Below are positions 1-7,121 of a DNA stretch of 64,000 bases, in pieces; the stretch's first letter is position 1, and each line of letters opens with the position of its first letter. The DNA is from Rhodobacter sp. (GTDB lineage Bacteria; Pseudomonadota; Alphaproteobacteria; Rhodobacterales; Rhodobacteraceae). Below the pieces are notes generated by a model. The model worked only from the letters and a program-made list of their open reading frames with translations, was not told the origin of the DNA and did no database searches. A program made the translations under genes and the position numbers. The stretch lies in assembly GCA_020637595.1 (NCBI GenBank), contig JACKKE010000010.1, positions 124,001 through 188,000 on the forward strand, read 5' to 3'.

Positions 1-1557
1 CGGGGTTCGGCGGTGTGGATGCAGTTCCCCCGCGTGATCTGCGAGACCTGGTATCACGACAACGTCGTCCTGATGGGCGACGCGGCGGCGACCGGGCATT
101 TTTCGATCGGCTCGGGATCGCGGCTGGCGTTCGACAGCGCGATTGCGCTGGCCGATTTCCTGCATTCCGAACCGACGATGCAGGCCGCCTTTGAACGCTA
201 TCAGGAAGAACGCCGGCTGGAGGTGCTGCGCCTACAATCGGCGGCGCGCAACTCGCTCGAGTGGTTCGAAGAGGTCGAACGGTATCTGGACCTCGACCCG
301 GTGCAGTTCACCTATTCGCTGCTGACCCGGTCGCAGCGCATCAGCCATGAGAACCTGCGCCTGCGCGACAAGGCCTGGCTCGAAGGTGCGGAACGCTGGT
401 TCATGGACCACGCCGGCGCCTCCGCCGCCGCGCCGCTGCGCGCGCCGATGTTCGCGCCCTACCGGCTGCGCGACATGGTGCTGAAGAACCGCATCGTCGT
501 GTCCCCGATGGCGCAATACAAGGCCGTCGACGGCTGCCCGACCGACTGGCACCTGATCCATTACGGCGAACGCGCCAAGGGCGGTGCGGGGCTGGTCTAT
601 ACCGAAATGACCTGCGTCTCGCCCGAGGGGCGGATCACCCCGGGGTGCCCGGGCCTCTATGACCCGGCGCATGAGGCCGCGTGGAAACGCCTGACGGATT
701 TCGTCCATGCCGAGACCGACGCCCGCATCTGCTGCCAGATCGGCCATTCCGGGCGCAAGGGCTCGACCCAGCTGGGCTGGGAGGCCATCGACGCGCCCTT
801 GGATAGCGGCAACTGGGAGGTCGTCAGCGCCTCGGCCATTGCGTGGTCGCCGCGCAACGCCACCCCGCGCGCGATCACCCGCGCCGAGATGGACCAGATC
901 CGCGACCAGTTCGTCGCCTCGGCGGACATGGCCGCACGGGCGGGTTTCGACATGATCGAGCTGCACGCGGCGCATGGCTATCTGCTGTCCGCCTTCCTGT
1001 CGCCGCTGTCGAACGCCCGCACCGATGAGTTCGGCGGCAGCCTGGAAAACCGCCTGCGCTGGCCGCTCGAGGTGTTCCGCGCCATGCGCGCGGTCTGGCC
1101 GGTGGAAAAGCCGATGTCGGTGCGTATCTCCGCCAATGACTGGGTGGGCGAGCGCGGCGTGACCCCCGCCGAGGCGGTCGAGATCGCGCAGGCCTTTCAC
1201 GAGGCCGGCGCGGATATCATCGACGTTTCGGCCGGTCAGACCTCGACCGAGGCGCGGCCGATCTATGGGCGCATGTTCCAAACCCCGTTCAGCGACCGCA
1301 TCCGCAACGAGACCGGCATCGCCACGATGGCGGTCGGCAACATCACCGAGGCCGATCACGCAAACTCGATCCTGATGGCCGGGCGCGCGGATCTGGTCGC
1401 GGTGGGTCGCCCGCATCTGACCGATCCCTACTGGACCCTGCACGAGGCCACCCGCGTCGGCGATCGCGCCGCGCCTGACTGGCCACTGCCGTATCTGAAC
1501 GGGCGCGACCAGTCCTGGCGGCTGGCCGACCGCGAAGCCGAGGCCATCCGGGCATGA
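1..1557 (+). CDS. Flavin monooxygenase / Old Yellow Enzyme fusion (2-aminobenzoyl-CoA or salicylyl-CoA 5-hydroxylase type), 5' truncated
   Basis: The reading frame is open to the left edge, so the N-terminal part, including the FAD GxGxxG fold, lies outside. The visible first ~130 residues are the end of a group A flavin monooxygenase, with the GDAAATGHFSIGSG FAD-binding motif. From about residue 150 an NADH:flavin oxidoreductase barrel follows, with HAAHGYLL and RTDEFGGSLENR, both hallmarks of Old Yellow Enzymes. This fusion is known from 2-aminobenzoyl-CoA monooxygenase/reductase (Azoarcus evansii) and from salicylyl-CoA 5-hydroxylase. The family hydroxylates the CoA-bound ring and, in the anthranilate enzyme, then reduces it. 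The CoA ligase and RidA-like gene downstream favour the anthranilate substrate. The stop overlaps the next start (ATGA). Confident in the fusion, less in the substrate. Confidence 0.88.
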   Translation, partial: RGSAVWMQFPRVICETWYHDNVVLMGDAAATGHFSIGSGSRLAFDSAIALADFLHSEPTMQAAFERYQEERRLEVLRLQSAARNSLEWFEEVERYLDLDPVQFTYSLLTRSQRISHENLRLRDKAWLEGAERWFMDHAGASAAAPLRAPMFAPYRLRDMVLKNRIVVSPMAQYKAVDGCPTDWHLIHYGERAKGGAGLVYTEMTCVSPEGRITPGCPGLYDPAHEAAWKRLTDFVHAETDARICCQIGHSGRKGSTQLGWEAIDAPLDSGNWEVVSASAIAWSPRNATPRAITRAEMDQIRDQFVASADMAARAGFDMIELHAAHGYLLSAFLSPLSNARTDEFGGSLENRLRWPLEVFRAMRAVWPVEKPMSVRISANDWVGERGVTPAEAVEIAQAFHEAGADIIDVSAGQTSTEARPIYGRMFQTPFSDRIRNETGIATMAVGNITEADHANSILMAGRADLVAVGRPHLTDPYWTLHEATRVGDRAAPDWPLPYLNGRDQSWRLADREAEAIRA

Positions 1558-1589
1558 GCGGGCCGGGCATGAGCGGGCCGGGCATGAGC
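1549..1589 (+). repeat. 15-bp tandem repeat carrying three in-frame start codons
   Basis: The unit CGGGCATGAGCGGGC is repeated almost exactly, so ATGAGC occurs at 1554, 1569 and 1584, all in the frame of the following dehydrogenase. The SDR would begin with MSGPG repeated twice if the first start is used. The typical SDR N-terminus (RRVLITGGG) follows only the third copy. This looks like a replication-slippage duplication at the stop/start overlap. Confidence 0.75.
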
Positions 1590-2306
1590 CGGCGGGTTCT
1601 GATCACCGGCGGCGGAACCGGCATCGGGCGCGCCATCGCCCGGGCCTTTGCCGCCCAGGGCGACGCGGTGACGATCACCGGCCGCCGCGAGGCGCCGCTG
1701 CTGGAAACCGCCGCAGGGCACGCAATGACGATCCGCACCGCCGATGCGACCTCGGAATCCGATATGGCCGCGCTCTTTGAGGCGCCCTTTGACGTGGTGA
1801 TCGCCAATGCCGGCGGGGGGCATGCGGCCAAGGTCTCGGACCTGACGCTGGAGCAGTGGAACGCGACGCTGGCGGTGAACATGACCAGCACCTTCCTGAC
1901 CTTCCGCGAGGCGCTGCGCGGGATGGGCAGCGGCGGGCGGCTGATCGCCATCGCCTCGACCGCGGCGCTGCAGGGGGGCGCGAACATCCCCGCCTATGCC
2001 GCCGCGAAACACGGGGTGCTGGGACTGGTGCGCTCGATCGCGCAGGACGTCGCGCCGCGCGGCATCACCTGCAACGCGATCTGCCCCGGCTTCGTCGATA
2101 CCGAGATGGCCGAAAACGCGGTGGCCGGCGTAATGAAACGCTTCGACATCCCGCATGAAAAGGCGCTGAAGATGGTGGTCGGCGGCAACCCGATGCGCCG
2201 CCTGATTGCCCCGGAGGAGGTCGCTGCGACGGCGCTGTTCCTCGCTTCGGCGGGGGCCTCGTCGGTCAACGGCCACGCGCTCAGCGTCTCGGGGGGCGAG
2301 GTATGA
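1554..2306 (+). CDS. Short-chain dehydrogenase/reductase (SDR), probable 3-hydroxyacyl-CoA dehydrogenase of the aryl-CoA pathway
   Basis: Classical SDR of about 250 residues (about 240 from the third ATG at 1584). The Rossmann cofactor motif TGGGTGIG is near the start, the structural motif IANAGG is at about residue 85, and the catalytic Ser (IASTAA) and YAAAK sit at about residues 133 and 147. The last residues, SVSGGEV, fit the usual SDR end. It lies between the hydroxylase/reductase and the hydratase-like gene with overlaps at both ends, so it most likely oxidises a hydroxyacyl-CoA or ring alcohol after ring reduction. The exact reaction is inferred. Three possible starts occur in a 15-bp repeat; I list the one that overlaps the upstream stop. 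Confidence 0.85.
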   Translation: MSGPGMSGPGMSRRVLITGGGTGIGRAIARAFAAQGDAVTITGRREAPLLETAAGHAMTIRTADATSESDMAALFEAPFDVVIANAGGGHAAKVSDLTLEQWNATLAVNMTSTFLTFREALRGMGSGGRLIAIASTAALQGGANIPAYAAAKHGVLGLVRSIAQDVAPRGITCNAICPGFVDTEMAENAVAGVMKRFDIPHEKALKMVVGGNPMRRLIAPEEVAATALFLASAGASSVNGHALSVSGGEV

Positions 2307-2773
2307 CGCCCGAACCCAGCCCCCGGGCATCCTCGCTGTCGAAATCGCGGCTGCGGCTGTGGCTGAAGCTGCTCAAGGCCAGCGGCCTGATCGAGGACGA
2401 GATCCGCCGCCGCCTGCGCGCCGAGTTCAACTGGACGCTGCCGCGGTTCGACGTGATGTCCGCCCTGGCCCGCAGCCCCGACGGGCTGAAGATGAGCGAG
2501 ATCTCGCGCCTGTTGCGGGTGTCCAACGGCAACATCACCGGCATCGTCGACAAGCTGACCGAGGAGGGCCTCGCGCTGCGGGTCTCGGTGCCCGGCGACC
2601 GGCGCGCCAATCTGGTGCGGCTGACGCCGCGCGGCAAAGAGCTGTTTGCCGAGCACGCCGCCGTGCACGAGGCCTGGATCAACGAGATCCTGTCGGGCCT
2701 GAACGACGACGACATTGCCGGCATGATCCGCCGGCTGGACCACCTGACCGAAGCCCTGGACCACGAGGACTGA
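2303..2773 (+). CDS. MarR-family transcriptional regulator
   Basis: A 156-residue protein with a MarR winged helix: helix-turn-helix around MSEISRLLRVSNGNITGIVDKL, then the wing with the D-R-R signature (VPGDRRANLVRLTPRG) and C-terminal dimerisation helices. Starts with ATGA overlap on the SDR stop. MarR proteins in aromatic-CoA clusters usually repress and are released by the aryl-CoA ester, so the likely role is substrate-responsive control of this operon. Its operator would lie upstream of the hydroxylase, outside the window. Cotranscription within the catabolic operon implies autoregulation, if it does control that promoter. Confidence 0.88.
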   Translation: MTPEPSPRASSLSKSRLRLWLKLLKASGLIEDEIRRRLRAEFNWTLPRFDVMSALARSPDGLKMSEISRLLRVSNGNITGIVDKLTEEGLALRVSVPGDRRANLVRLTPRGKELFAEHAAVHEAWINEILSGLNDDDIAGMIRRLDHLTEALDHED

Positions 2774-2775
2774 CG

Positions 2776-3576
2776 ATGCGCGCCGACACACGCCACTTCC
2801 TGTGCACGATCGAGGACGGCATTGCCACGCTGTCGCTGGACCGCCCCGACCGCAAGAACCCGCTGACCTTCGACAGCTATGCCGAACTGCGCGACTGGTT
2901 CCGCGAGCTGCATTACGACGACAGCGTCAAGGCGGTGATCTTTGCCCCGAACGGCGGCAACTTCAGCAGCGGCGGCGATGTGCATGACATCATCGGCCCG
3001 CTGACCCGGATGAGCATGAAGGAATTGCTGACCTTCACCCGGATGACCGGCGACCTGGTCAAGGCGATGCTGGGCTGCGGCACGCCGATCATCGCCGCCG
3101 TCGACGGGATCTGCGCGGGCGCCGGCGCGATCATCGCGATGGCCTCGGATCTGCGGGTGGCGACACCGGCGGCCAAGACCGCGTTCCTGTTCAACCGCGT
3201 GGGGCTGGCGGGCTGCGACATGGGCGCCTGCGCGATGCTGCCGCGAATCATCGGCCAGGGGCGCGCGGCGGAGCTGCTGTATCTGGGGCGCGCGATGTCG
3301 GCCGAGGAAGGGCTGGCCTGGGGGTTCTTCAACCGGGTGGTGCCGGCCGAGGGGCTGATGGACGCCGCGCGCGATTATGCCCGCCGCGTCGCCGAGGGGC
3401 CGGGATTCGCCAACATGATGACCAAGACGATGCTGGCGCAGGAATGGTCGATGAGCCTGGAGCAGGCGATCGAGGCCGAGGCGCAGGCGCAGGCGATCTG
3501 CATGCAGGGCCAGGATTTCCACCGCGCCTATGAGGCCTTCGTGGCGAAAGAGAAGCCTGTCTTCCAAGGTGACTAG
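2776..3576 (+). CDS. Enoyl-CoA hydratase/isomerase (crotonase) family protein
   Basis: A 266-residue crotonase-fold protein. The first oxyanion-hole segment is FSSGGDVHDI and the second is ICAGAGAIIAMASDLRVAT. In the stretch FNRVGLAGCDMGACAMLPRIIG the position normally holding the first catalytic Glu (Glu144 of rat hydratase) is not acidic, while the second Glu (Glu164 equivalent) seems kept in AAELLYLG. Simple hydration may therefore not be its reaction; hydrolysis or isomerisation of a ring or enamine CoA ester is possible. Starts 3 bp after the MarR stop with GAGG at the end of that gene. A hairpin repeat separates it from the next gene. Confidence 0.85.
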   Translation: MRADTRHFLCTIEDGIATLSLDRPDRKNPLTFDSYAELRDWFRELHYDDSVKAVIFAPNGGNFSSGGDVHDIIGPLTRMSMKELLTFTRMTGDLVKAMLGCGTPIIAAVDGICAGAGAIIAMASDLRVATPAAKTAFLFNRVGLAGCDMGACAMLPRIIGQGRAAELLYLGRAMSAEEGLAWGFFNRVVPAEGLMDAARDYARRVAEGPGFANMMTKTMLAQEWSMSLEQAIEAEAQAQAICMQGQDFHRAYEAFVAKEKPVFQGD

Positions 3577-3664
3577 GTCGCGGGGGCTGCCGCCCCCGCA
3601 CCCCCGCCTCAAGGGGCGCACGCGCCCCCTGAGAACCCCCCGTGCGTATTTGAGGCAAGATGAA
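3577..3664 (+). repeat. Interspersed C/G-rich double-hairpin element
   Basis: Just after the hydratase stop there is a G-rich hairpin (GGGGGC 3582-3587 with GCCCCC 3592-3597), a second one (GGGGCGC 3613-3619 with GCGCCCC 3622-3628), and then the tail GTATTTGAGGCAAGATGAA. I recall this layout (G/C hairpin, CACCCCCG, then GTATTT..GGC.AGATGAA) as a frequent intergenic repeat in Rhodobacterales; that is memory, not a search. Its tail supplies GAGG, the only evident ribosome-binding sequence for the acyl-CoA dehydrogenase at 3665. It may also act as an mRNA processing or attenuation element inside the operon. Confidence 0.6.
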
Positions 3665-4819
3665 ATGGCGGATCGCAGTTTTCTGGACTGGCCCTTTTTC
3701 GACGACCGGCATCGGCTGCTGGCCGATGAGGTCGAAGGATTTGCGGCGGGACTGTCGGTGGATCACCATGACACGGACGCTGCCTGCCGGGCGCTGGTCG
3801 CCGCACTGGGCGAGGCGGGGATCGCCGCGCATTCGGGCGCGCCGGATGGGCGGCTGGATGTGCGCAGCCTGTGCCTGATCCGCGAGACGCTGGCGCGCCA
3901 TGACGGGCTGGCGGATTTCGCCTTTGCCATGCAGGGGCTGGGAACCGGGGCGATCTCGCTGTTCGGCTCGGACGCGCAGCGGGCGCATTGGCTGCCCCTG
4001 ACGCGCGGCGGGAGGGCGATTTCGGCCTTTGCCCTGACCGAGCCGCAATCGGGGTCGGATGTCGCGAATTCGACGATGACCGCCACGCGCGACGGCGATC
4101 ACTATGTCCTGAACGGCGAGAAGACCTGGATTTCCAACGGTGGCATCGCCGATGTCTATACGCTGTTCGCCCGCACCGGCGAGGCACCGGGGGCGCGGGG
4201 CCTGTCGTGTTTCATCGTCACGCCGGACCTGCCCGGGTTCGAGGTGGTCGAGCGGCTGGAGACGATCGCGCCGCATCCCTTGGCCACGCTGCGCTTCACC
4301 GACTGCCGGGTGCCGGCCGGGGCGATGATCGGCGCGCCGGGTCAGGGGTTCCGCATCGCCATGTCGGTGCTGGACGTGTTCCGGTCCTCGGTGGCGGCGG
4401 CGGCGCTGGGCTTTGCGCGGCGCGCGCTGGACGAGGCGCTGGAGCGGGTGACCAGCCGGCAGGTGCAGGGCGCGCCGCTGTTCGATCTGCAGATGGTGCA
4501 GGGGCATATCGCGGATATGGCTCTGGACGTCGATGCCGCGGCGCTGCTGGTCTACCGCGCCGCCTGGACCAAGGATTCCGGCGCGCCCCGCGTCACCCGC
4601 GAGGCGGCGATGGCCAAGCTCTTTGCCACCGATCAGGCGCAAGCGGTGATCGACCGCGCGGTGCAGCTGCACGGCGGTGACGGCGTGCGCCACGGCCAGA
4701 CGGTCGAACGCCTTTACCGCGAAATCCGCGCGCTCAGGATCTATGAGGGCGCGTCGGATGTGCAACGTGTCGTAATCGCCCGCCAGACGCTGGCGGCCCA
4801 TCAGGAGACCCGCGCATGA
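3665..4819 (+). CDS. Acyl-CoA dehydrogenase
   Basis: A 384-residue flavoprotein of the acyl-CoA dehydrogenase family. The FAD/substrate motif FALTEPQSGSD and GEKTWISNGG are near residues 125-160. The C-terminal domain has the catalytic Glu in the IYEGASDVQR motif, and VQLHGGDGV precedes it. It would oxidise a ring-derived CoA ester to the 2,3-enoyl-CoA in beta-oxidation-like steps after aryl-CoA reduction. The start is placed at MADRSF; GAGG inside the preceding repeat is the likely Shine-Dalgarno. The 3' end overlaps the ligase start (ATGATG). Related dehydrogenases occur in the 2-aminobenzoyl-CoA clusters of Azoarcus evansii. Confidence 0.88.
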   Translation: MADRSFLDWPFFDDRHRLLADEVEGFAAGLSVDHHDTDAACRALVAALGEAGIAAHSGAPDGRLDVRSLCLIRETLARHDGLADFAFAMQGLGTGAISLFGSDAQRAHWLPLTRGGRAISAFALTEPQSGSDVANSTMTATRDGDHYVLNGEKTWISNGGIADVYTLFARTGEAPGARGLSCFIVTPDLPGFEVVERLETIAPHPLATLRFTDCRVPAGAMIGAPGQGFRIAMSVLDVFRSSVAAAALGFARRALDEALERVTSRQVQGAPLFDLQMVQGHIADMALDVDAAALLVYRAAWTKDSGAPRVTREAAMAKLFATDQAQAVIDRAVQLHGGDGVRHGQTVERLYREIRALRIYEGASDVQRVVIARQTLAAHQETRA

Positions 4820-6435
4820 TGTTCCCTTCGGCCCATGTCGACACATTTGCCCGTGACAACCTGCCCCCGGCCGAGCAGTGGCCGGATCTGTTGCTGGGCG
4901 GGTTCCCCTATCCCGAGCGGTTGAATGCGGCGGTCGAGATGACCGATGCGATGGTCGCCAAGGGGTTTGGCGATCGCACCGCGCTGATCGGCAACGGCCG
5001 GCGGCGGACCTACAAGGAACTGACCGACTGGACCAACAAGCTCGCCAATGCACTGGTCGACGATCTGGGGGTAAAGCCGGGCAACCGCGTCCTGATCCGG
5101 TCCGCGAACAACCCGGCGATGGTGGCCTGCTGGCTGGCGGCGACCAAGGCGGGCGCGGTGGTGGTCAACACGATGCCGATGCTGCGCGCCGGGGAACTGG
5201 CGAAATACGTCGACAAGGCCGAGATCAGCCACGCGCTGTGCGACACCCGGCTGATGGACGAGCTGGTCACCGTCGCCAAGGACAGCGCCTTTCTGCAAAC
5301 CGTGGTCGGGTTCGACGGCACCTCGAACCATGATGCGGAACTGGACCGGCTGGCACTGGAAAAGCCCGTGCAGTTCAAGGCGGTCGACACCGCGCAGGAT
5401 GACGTGGCGCTGATCGGCTTCACCTCGGGCTCGACCGGGAACCCCAAGGCGACGCTGCATTTCCACCGCGACCTGCTGATCATCGCCGACGGCTATGCGC
5501 GCGAGGTGCTGAACGTCCAGCCCGAGGATATCTTTGTCGGCTCGCCGCCGCTGGCCTTTACCTTCGGCCTCGGCGGGCTGGCGATCTTTCCCCTGCGCTT
5601 CGGGGCGGCGGCAACGCTGCTGGAGAACGCGACCCCGCCCAACATGATCGAGATCATCCAGAAATACCGCGCCACGGTGTGTTTCACCGCCCCCACCGCC
5701 TATCGCGTGATGCTGCGGGCGATGGAGGAGGGGGCGGACCTGTCCAGCCTGCGTGCCGCCGTGTCGGCGGGCGAAACGCTGCCGGCGCCGGTCTATGAGG
5801 ACTGGCAGGCCAAGACCGGCAAGCCGATGCTGGACGGGATCGGCGCGACCGAGATGCTGCATATCTTCGTCACCAACCGCTTCAACGACCACCGCCCGGC
5901 CTGCACCGGCAAGCCGGTGACGGGCTATGAGGCCAAGGTGATCGGCGCCGACGGCAAGACCCTGCCGGCGGGCGAACCCGGGCGGCTGGCGGTGCGCGGG
6001 CCGACCGGCTGCCGCTATCTGCGCGGCGAGCGGCAGGACGAATACGTCCAGAACGGCTGGAACATCACCGGCGATGCCTTTGTGATGGACGCGCAGGGCT
6101 ATTTCCACTTTGCCGCGCGCTCGGACGACATGATCATCTCGGCCGGCTATAACATCGCCGGCCCCGAGGTCGAGGCGGCGCTGCTGTCGCATCCGGCGGT
6201 GGCGGAATGCGCGGTGATCGGCATCCCGGACGACGAACGCGGCGCGATCGTGCAGGCACATGTGGTGCTGGGCGCCTCGGAGGTGCCGTCGGATGCGCTG
6301 GTCAAGCTGTTGCAGGCGCATGTCAAGGCGACTATTGCCCCCTATAAATACCCGCGCTCGATCGTCTTTGCCAAATCGCTGCCCAAGACCGAGAGCGGCA
6401 AGATCCAGCGGTTCCGGCTGCGCCCCGGCCCGTAA
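4816..6435 (+). CDS. Aryl-CoA ligase, probable 2-aminobenzoate-CoA ligase
   Basis: A 539-residue ANL-superfamily acid:CoA ligase. The ATP loop is FTSGSTGNPKA (about residue 203), the adenylate motif region DGIGATEMLH, the hinge SDDMIISAGYNI, and the C-terminal catalytic Lys lies in ESGKIQRFRLR. Overall it is of the benzoate/2-aminobenzoate-CoA ligase subgroup, and the N-terminal style (HVDTFARDNLPP, WPDLLL) fits 2-aminobenzoate-CoA ligases. It activates the aromatic acid with ATP and CoA in the cytosol, which is the entry step for the fused monooxygenase/reductase at the window start. Two consecutive Met codons allow a start at 4816 or 4819. Salicylate or another substituted benzoate remains possible. 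Confidence 0.82.
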   Translation: MMFPSAHVDTFARDNLPPAEQWPDLLLGGFPYPERLNAAVEMTDAMVAKGFGDRTALIGNGRRRTYKELTDWTNKLANALVDDLGVKPGNRVLIRSANNPAMVACWLAATKAGAVVVNTMPMLRAGELAKYVDKAEISHALCDTRLMDELVTVAKDSAFLQTVVGFDGTSNHDAELDRLALEKPVQFKAVDTAQDDVALIGFTSGSTGNPKATLHFHRDLLIIADGYAREVLNVQPEDIFVGSPPLAFTFGLGGLAIFPLRFGAAATLLENATPPNMIEIIQKYRATVCFTAPTAYRVMLRAMEEGADLSSLRAAVSAGETLPAPVYEDWQAKTGKPMLDGIGATEMLHIFVTNRFNDHRPACTGKPVTGYEAKVIGADGKTLPAGEPGRLAVRGPTGCRYLRGERQDEYVQNGWNITGDAFVMDAQGYFHFAARSDDMIISAGYNIAGPEVEAALLSHPAVAECAVIGIPDDERGAIVQAHVVLGASEVPSDALVKLLQAHVKATIAPYKYPRSIVFAKSLPKTESGKIQRFRLRPGP

Positions 6436-6456
6436 GCGCACAGAGTGGAGATCCCC

Positions 6457-6855
6457 ATGAAACCACGCGTCATTCATCCCGAAGGCTGGGCGCCGGCGCT
6501 GGGCTATGCCAATGGCATGTTGATGCCCGACGGCACGCTGCACATCGGCGGCCAGATCGGCTGGAATGCCGACAAGGTCTTTGTCGCCCGCGATTTCGTC
6601 GGCCAGATGGAGCAGGTGCTGGAAAACATCGCGGCCATCGTCCGGGCGGCGGGCGGCGAGGTCGATGACATCGGCCGCCTGACCTGGTTCGTCAAGGACA
6701 AGGCCGAATACCTGGCCCATCAGCGCGCCATCGGCGAGGCCTATCGTCGGGTGTTCGGTCGGCATTTCCCGGCGATGTCGCTGCTGGTGGTCAAGGATCT
6801 GGTCGAGGACGAGGCCCTGGTCGAGATCGAGGCGACCGCCTTTATCGCCCGCTGA
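6457..6855 (+). CDS. RidA/YjgF-family protein lacking the carboxylate-binding Arg
   Basis: A 132-residue chorismate-mutase-like RidA fold protein. Start chosen at 6457 behind GTGGAG. Canonical RidA enzymes hydrolyse enamine/imine acids, with an Arg in FPARS (Arg105 of E. coli RidA) holding the substrate carboxylate. Here the motif is FPAMS, with Met107 replacing Arg, whereas the terminal VEIEATAF carrying the conserved Glu is kept. A missing carboxylate anchor would suit an amino-enoyl-CoA thioester instead of a free amino acid imine. In the anthranilate-CoA route an enamine CoA intermediate must lose ammonia, so a dedicated deaminase is a reasonable inference. It is the last gene before a hairpin terminator. 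Confidence 0.83.
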   Translation: MKPRVIHPEGWAPALGYANGMLMPDGTLHIGGQIGWNADKVFVARDFVGQMEQVLENIAAIVRAAGGEVDDIGRLTWFVKDKAEYLAHQRAIGEAYRRVFGRHFPAMSLLVVKDLVEDEALVEIEATAFIAR

Positions 6856-6883
6856 TCGACTCGATTGCAGGACAACTGTGCGT

Positions 6884-6913
6884 GAGGCACCGACGGGAAA
6901 TCGTCGGTGCCTC
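6884..6913 (+). terminator. Hairpin terminator ending the aryl-CoA operon
   Basis: A perfect 12-bp stem, GAGGCACCGACG / CGTCGGTGCCTC, with a 6-base loop begins 28 bp after the RidA-like stop. Only a weak T-rich tail (GGTCATTTCG) follows, so termination may be partial or Rho-assisted. Confidence 0.7.
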
Positions 6914-6954
6914 GGTCATTTCGCAGAAGACATGGGAAAAATTGTCGGCCACTG

Positions 6955-6969
6955 TGTGATCAAGTCACC
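6955..6969 (+). promoter_or_regulatory. Crp/Fnr-like palindrome TGTGA-N5-TCACC upstream of the regulator gene
   Basis: TGTGA TCAAG TCACC is a 5-5-5 inverted repeat about 150 bp before the Crp/Fnr gene at 7122. The same layout (GGTGA CGATA TCACC) occurs at 11074-11088 before cydA. The odd 5-base spacer differs from classic CRP (6) and FNR (4) sites. Candidate autoregulatory operator. Confidence 0.5.
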
Positions 6970-7121
6970 GCAGCTGGGAAATCGCCCGTGCGAAGGACGT
7001 TTCAGCAACTGCCGAGAGTCGCCATGCCCCATGCCGCGCCCCAGCGTCGTTTCGCCGGATCCCCGGTCGCGCCCTCGCCGAACCGCGTGACCGCCCGCTG
7101 ACCAGCCGTGCGCGCGAGGAG

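Noticed and set aside
232..1443. Long open frame on the minus strand opposite the monooxygenase fusion
   Set aside because: Composition is Arg/Gly/His-rich without motifs; it mirrors codon bias of the real plus-strand gene, which has clear FAD/OYE motifs.
3577..3664. Strong terminator between hydratase and acyl-CoA dehydrogenase
   Set aside because: G/C hairpins are present but no U-tract; genes on both sides belong to one pathway, so a full stop is unlikely.
4801..6765. 654-codon minus-strand frame opposite the CoA ligase and RidA gene
   Set aside because: Spans two well supported plus-strand genes, has no domain signature, and such long antisense frames are expected at this GC content.
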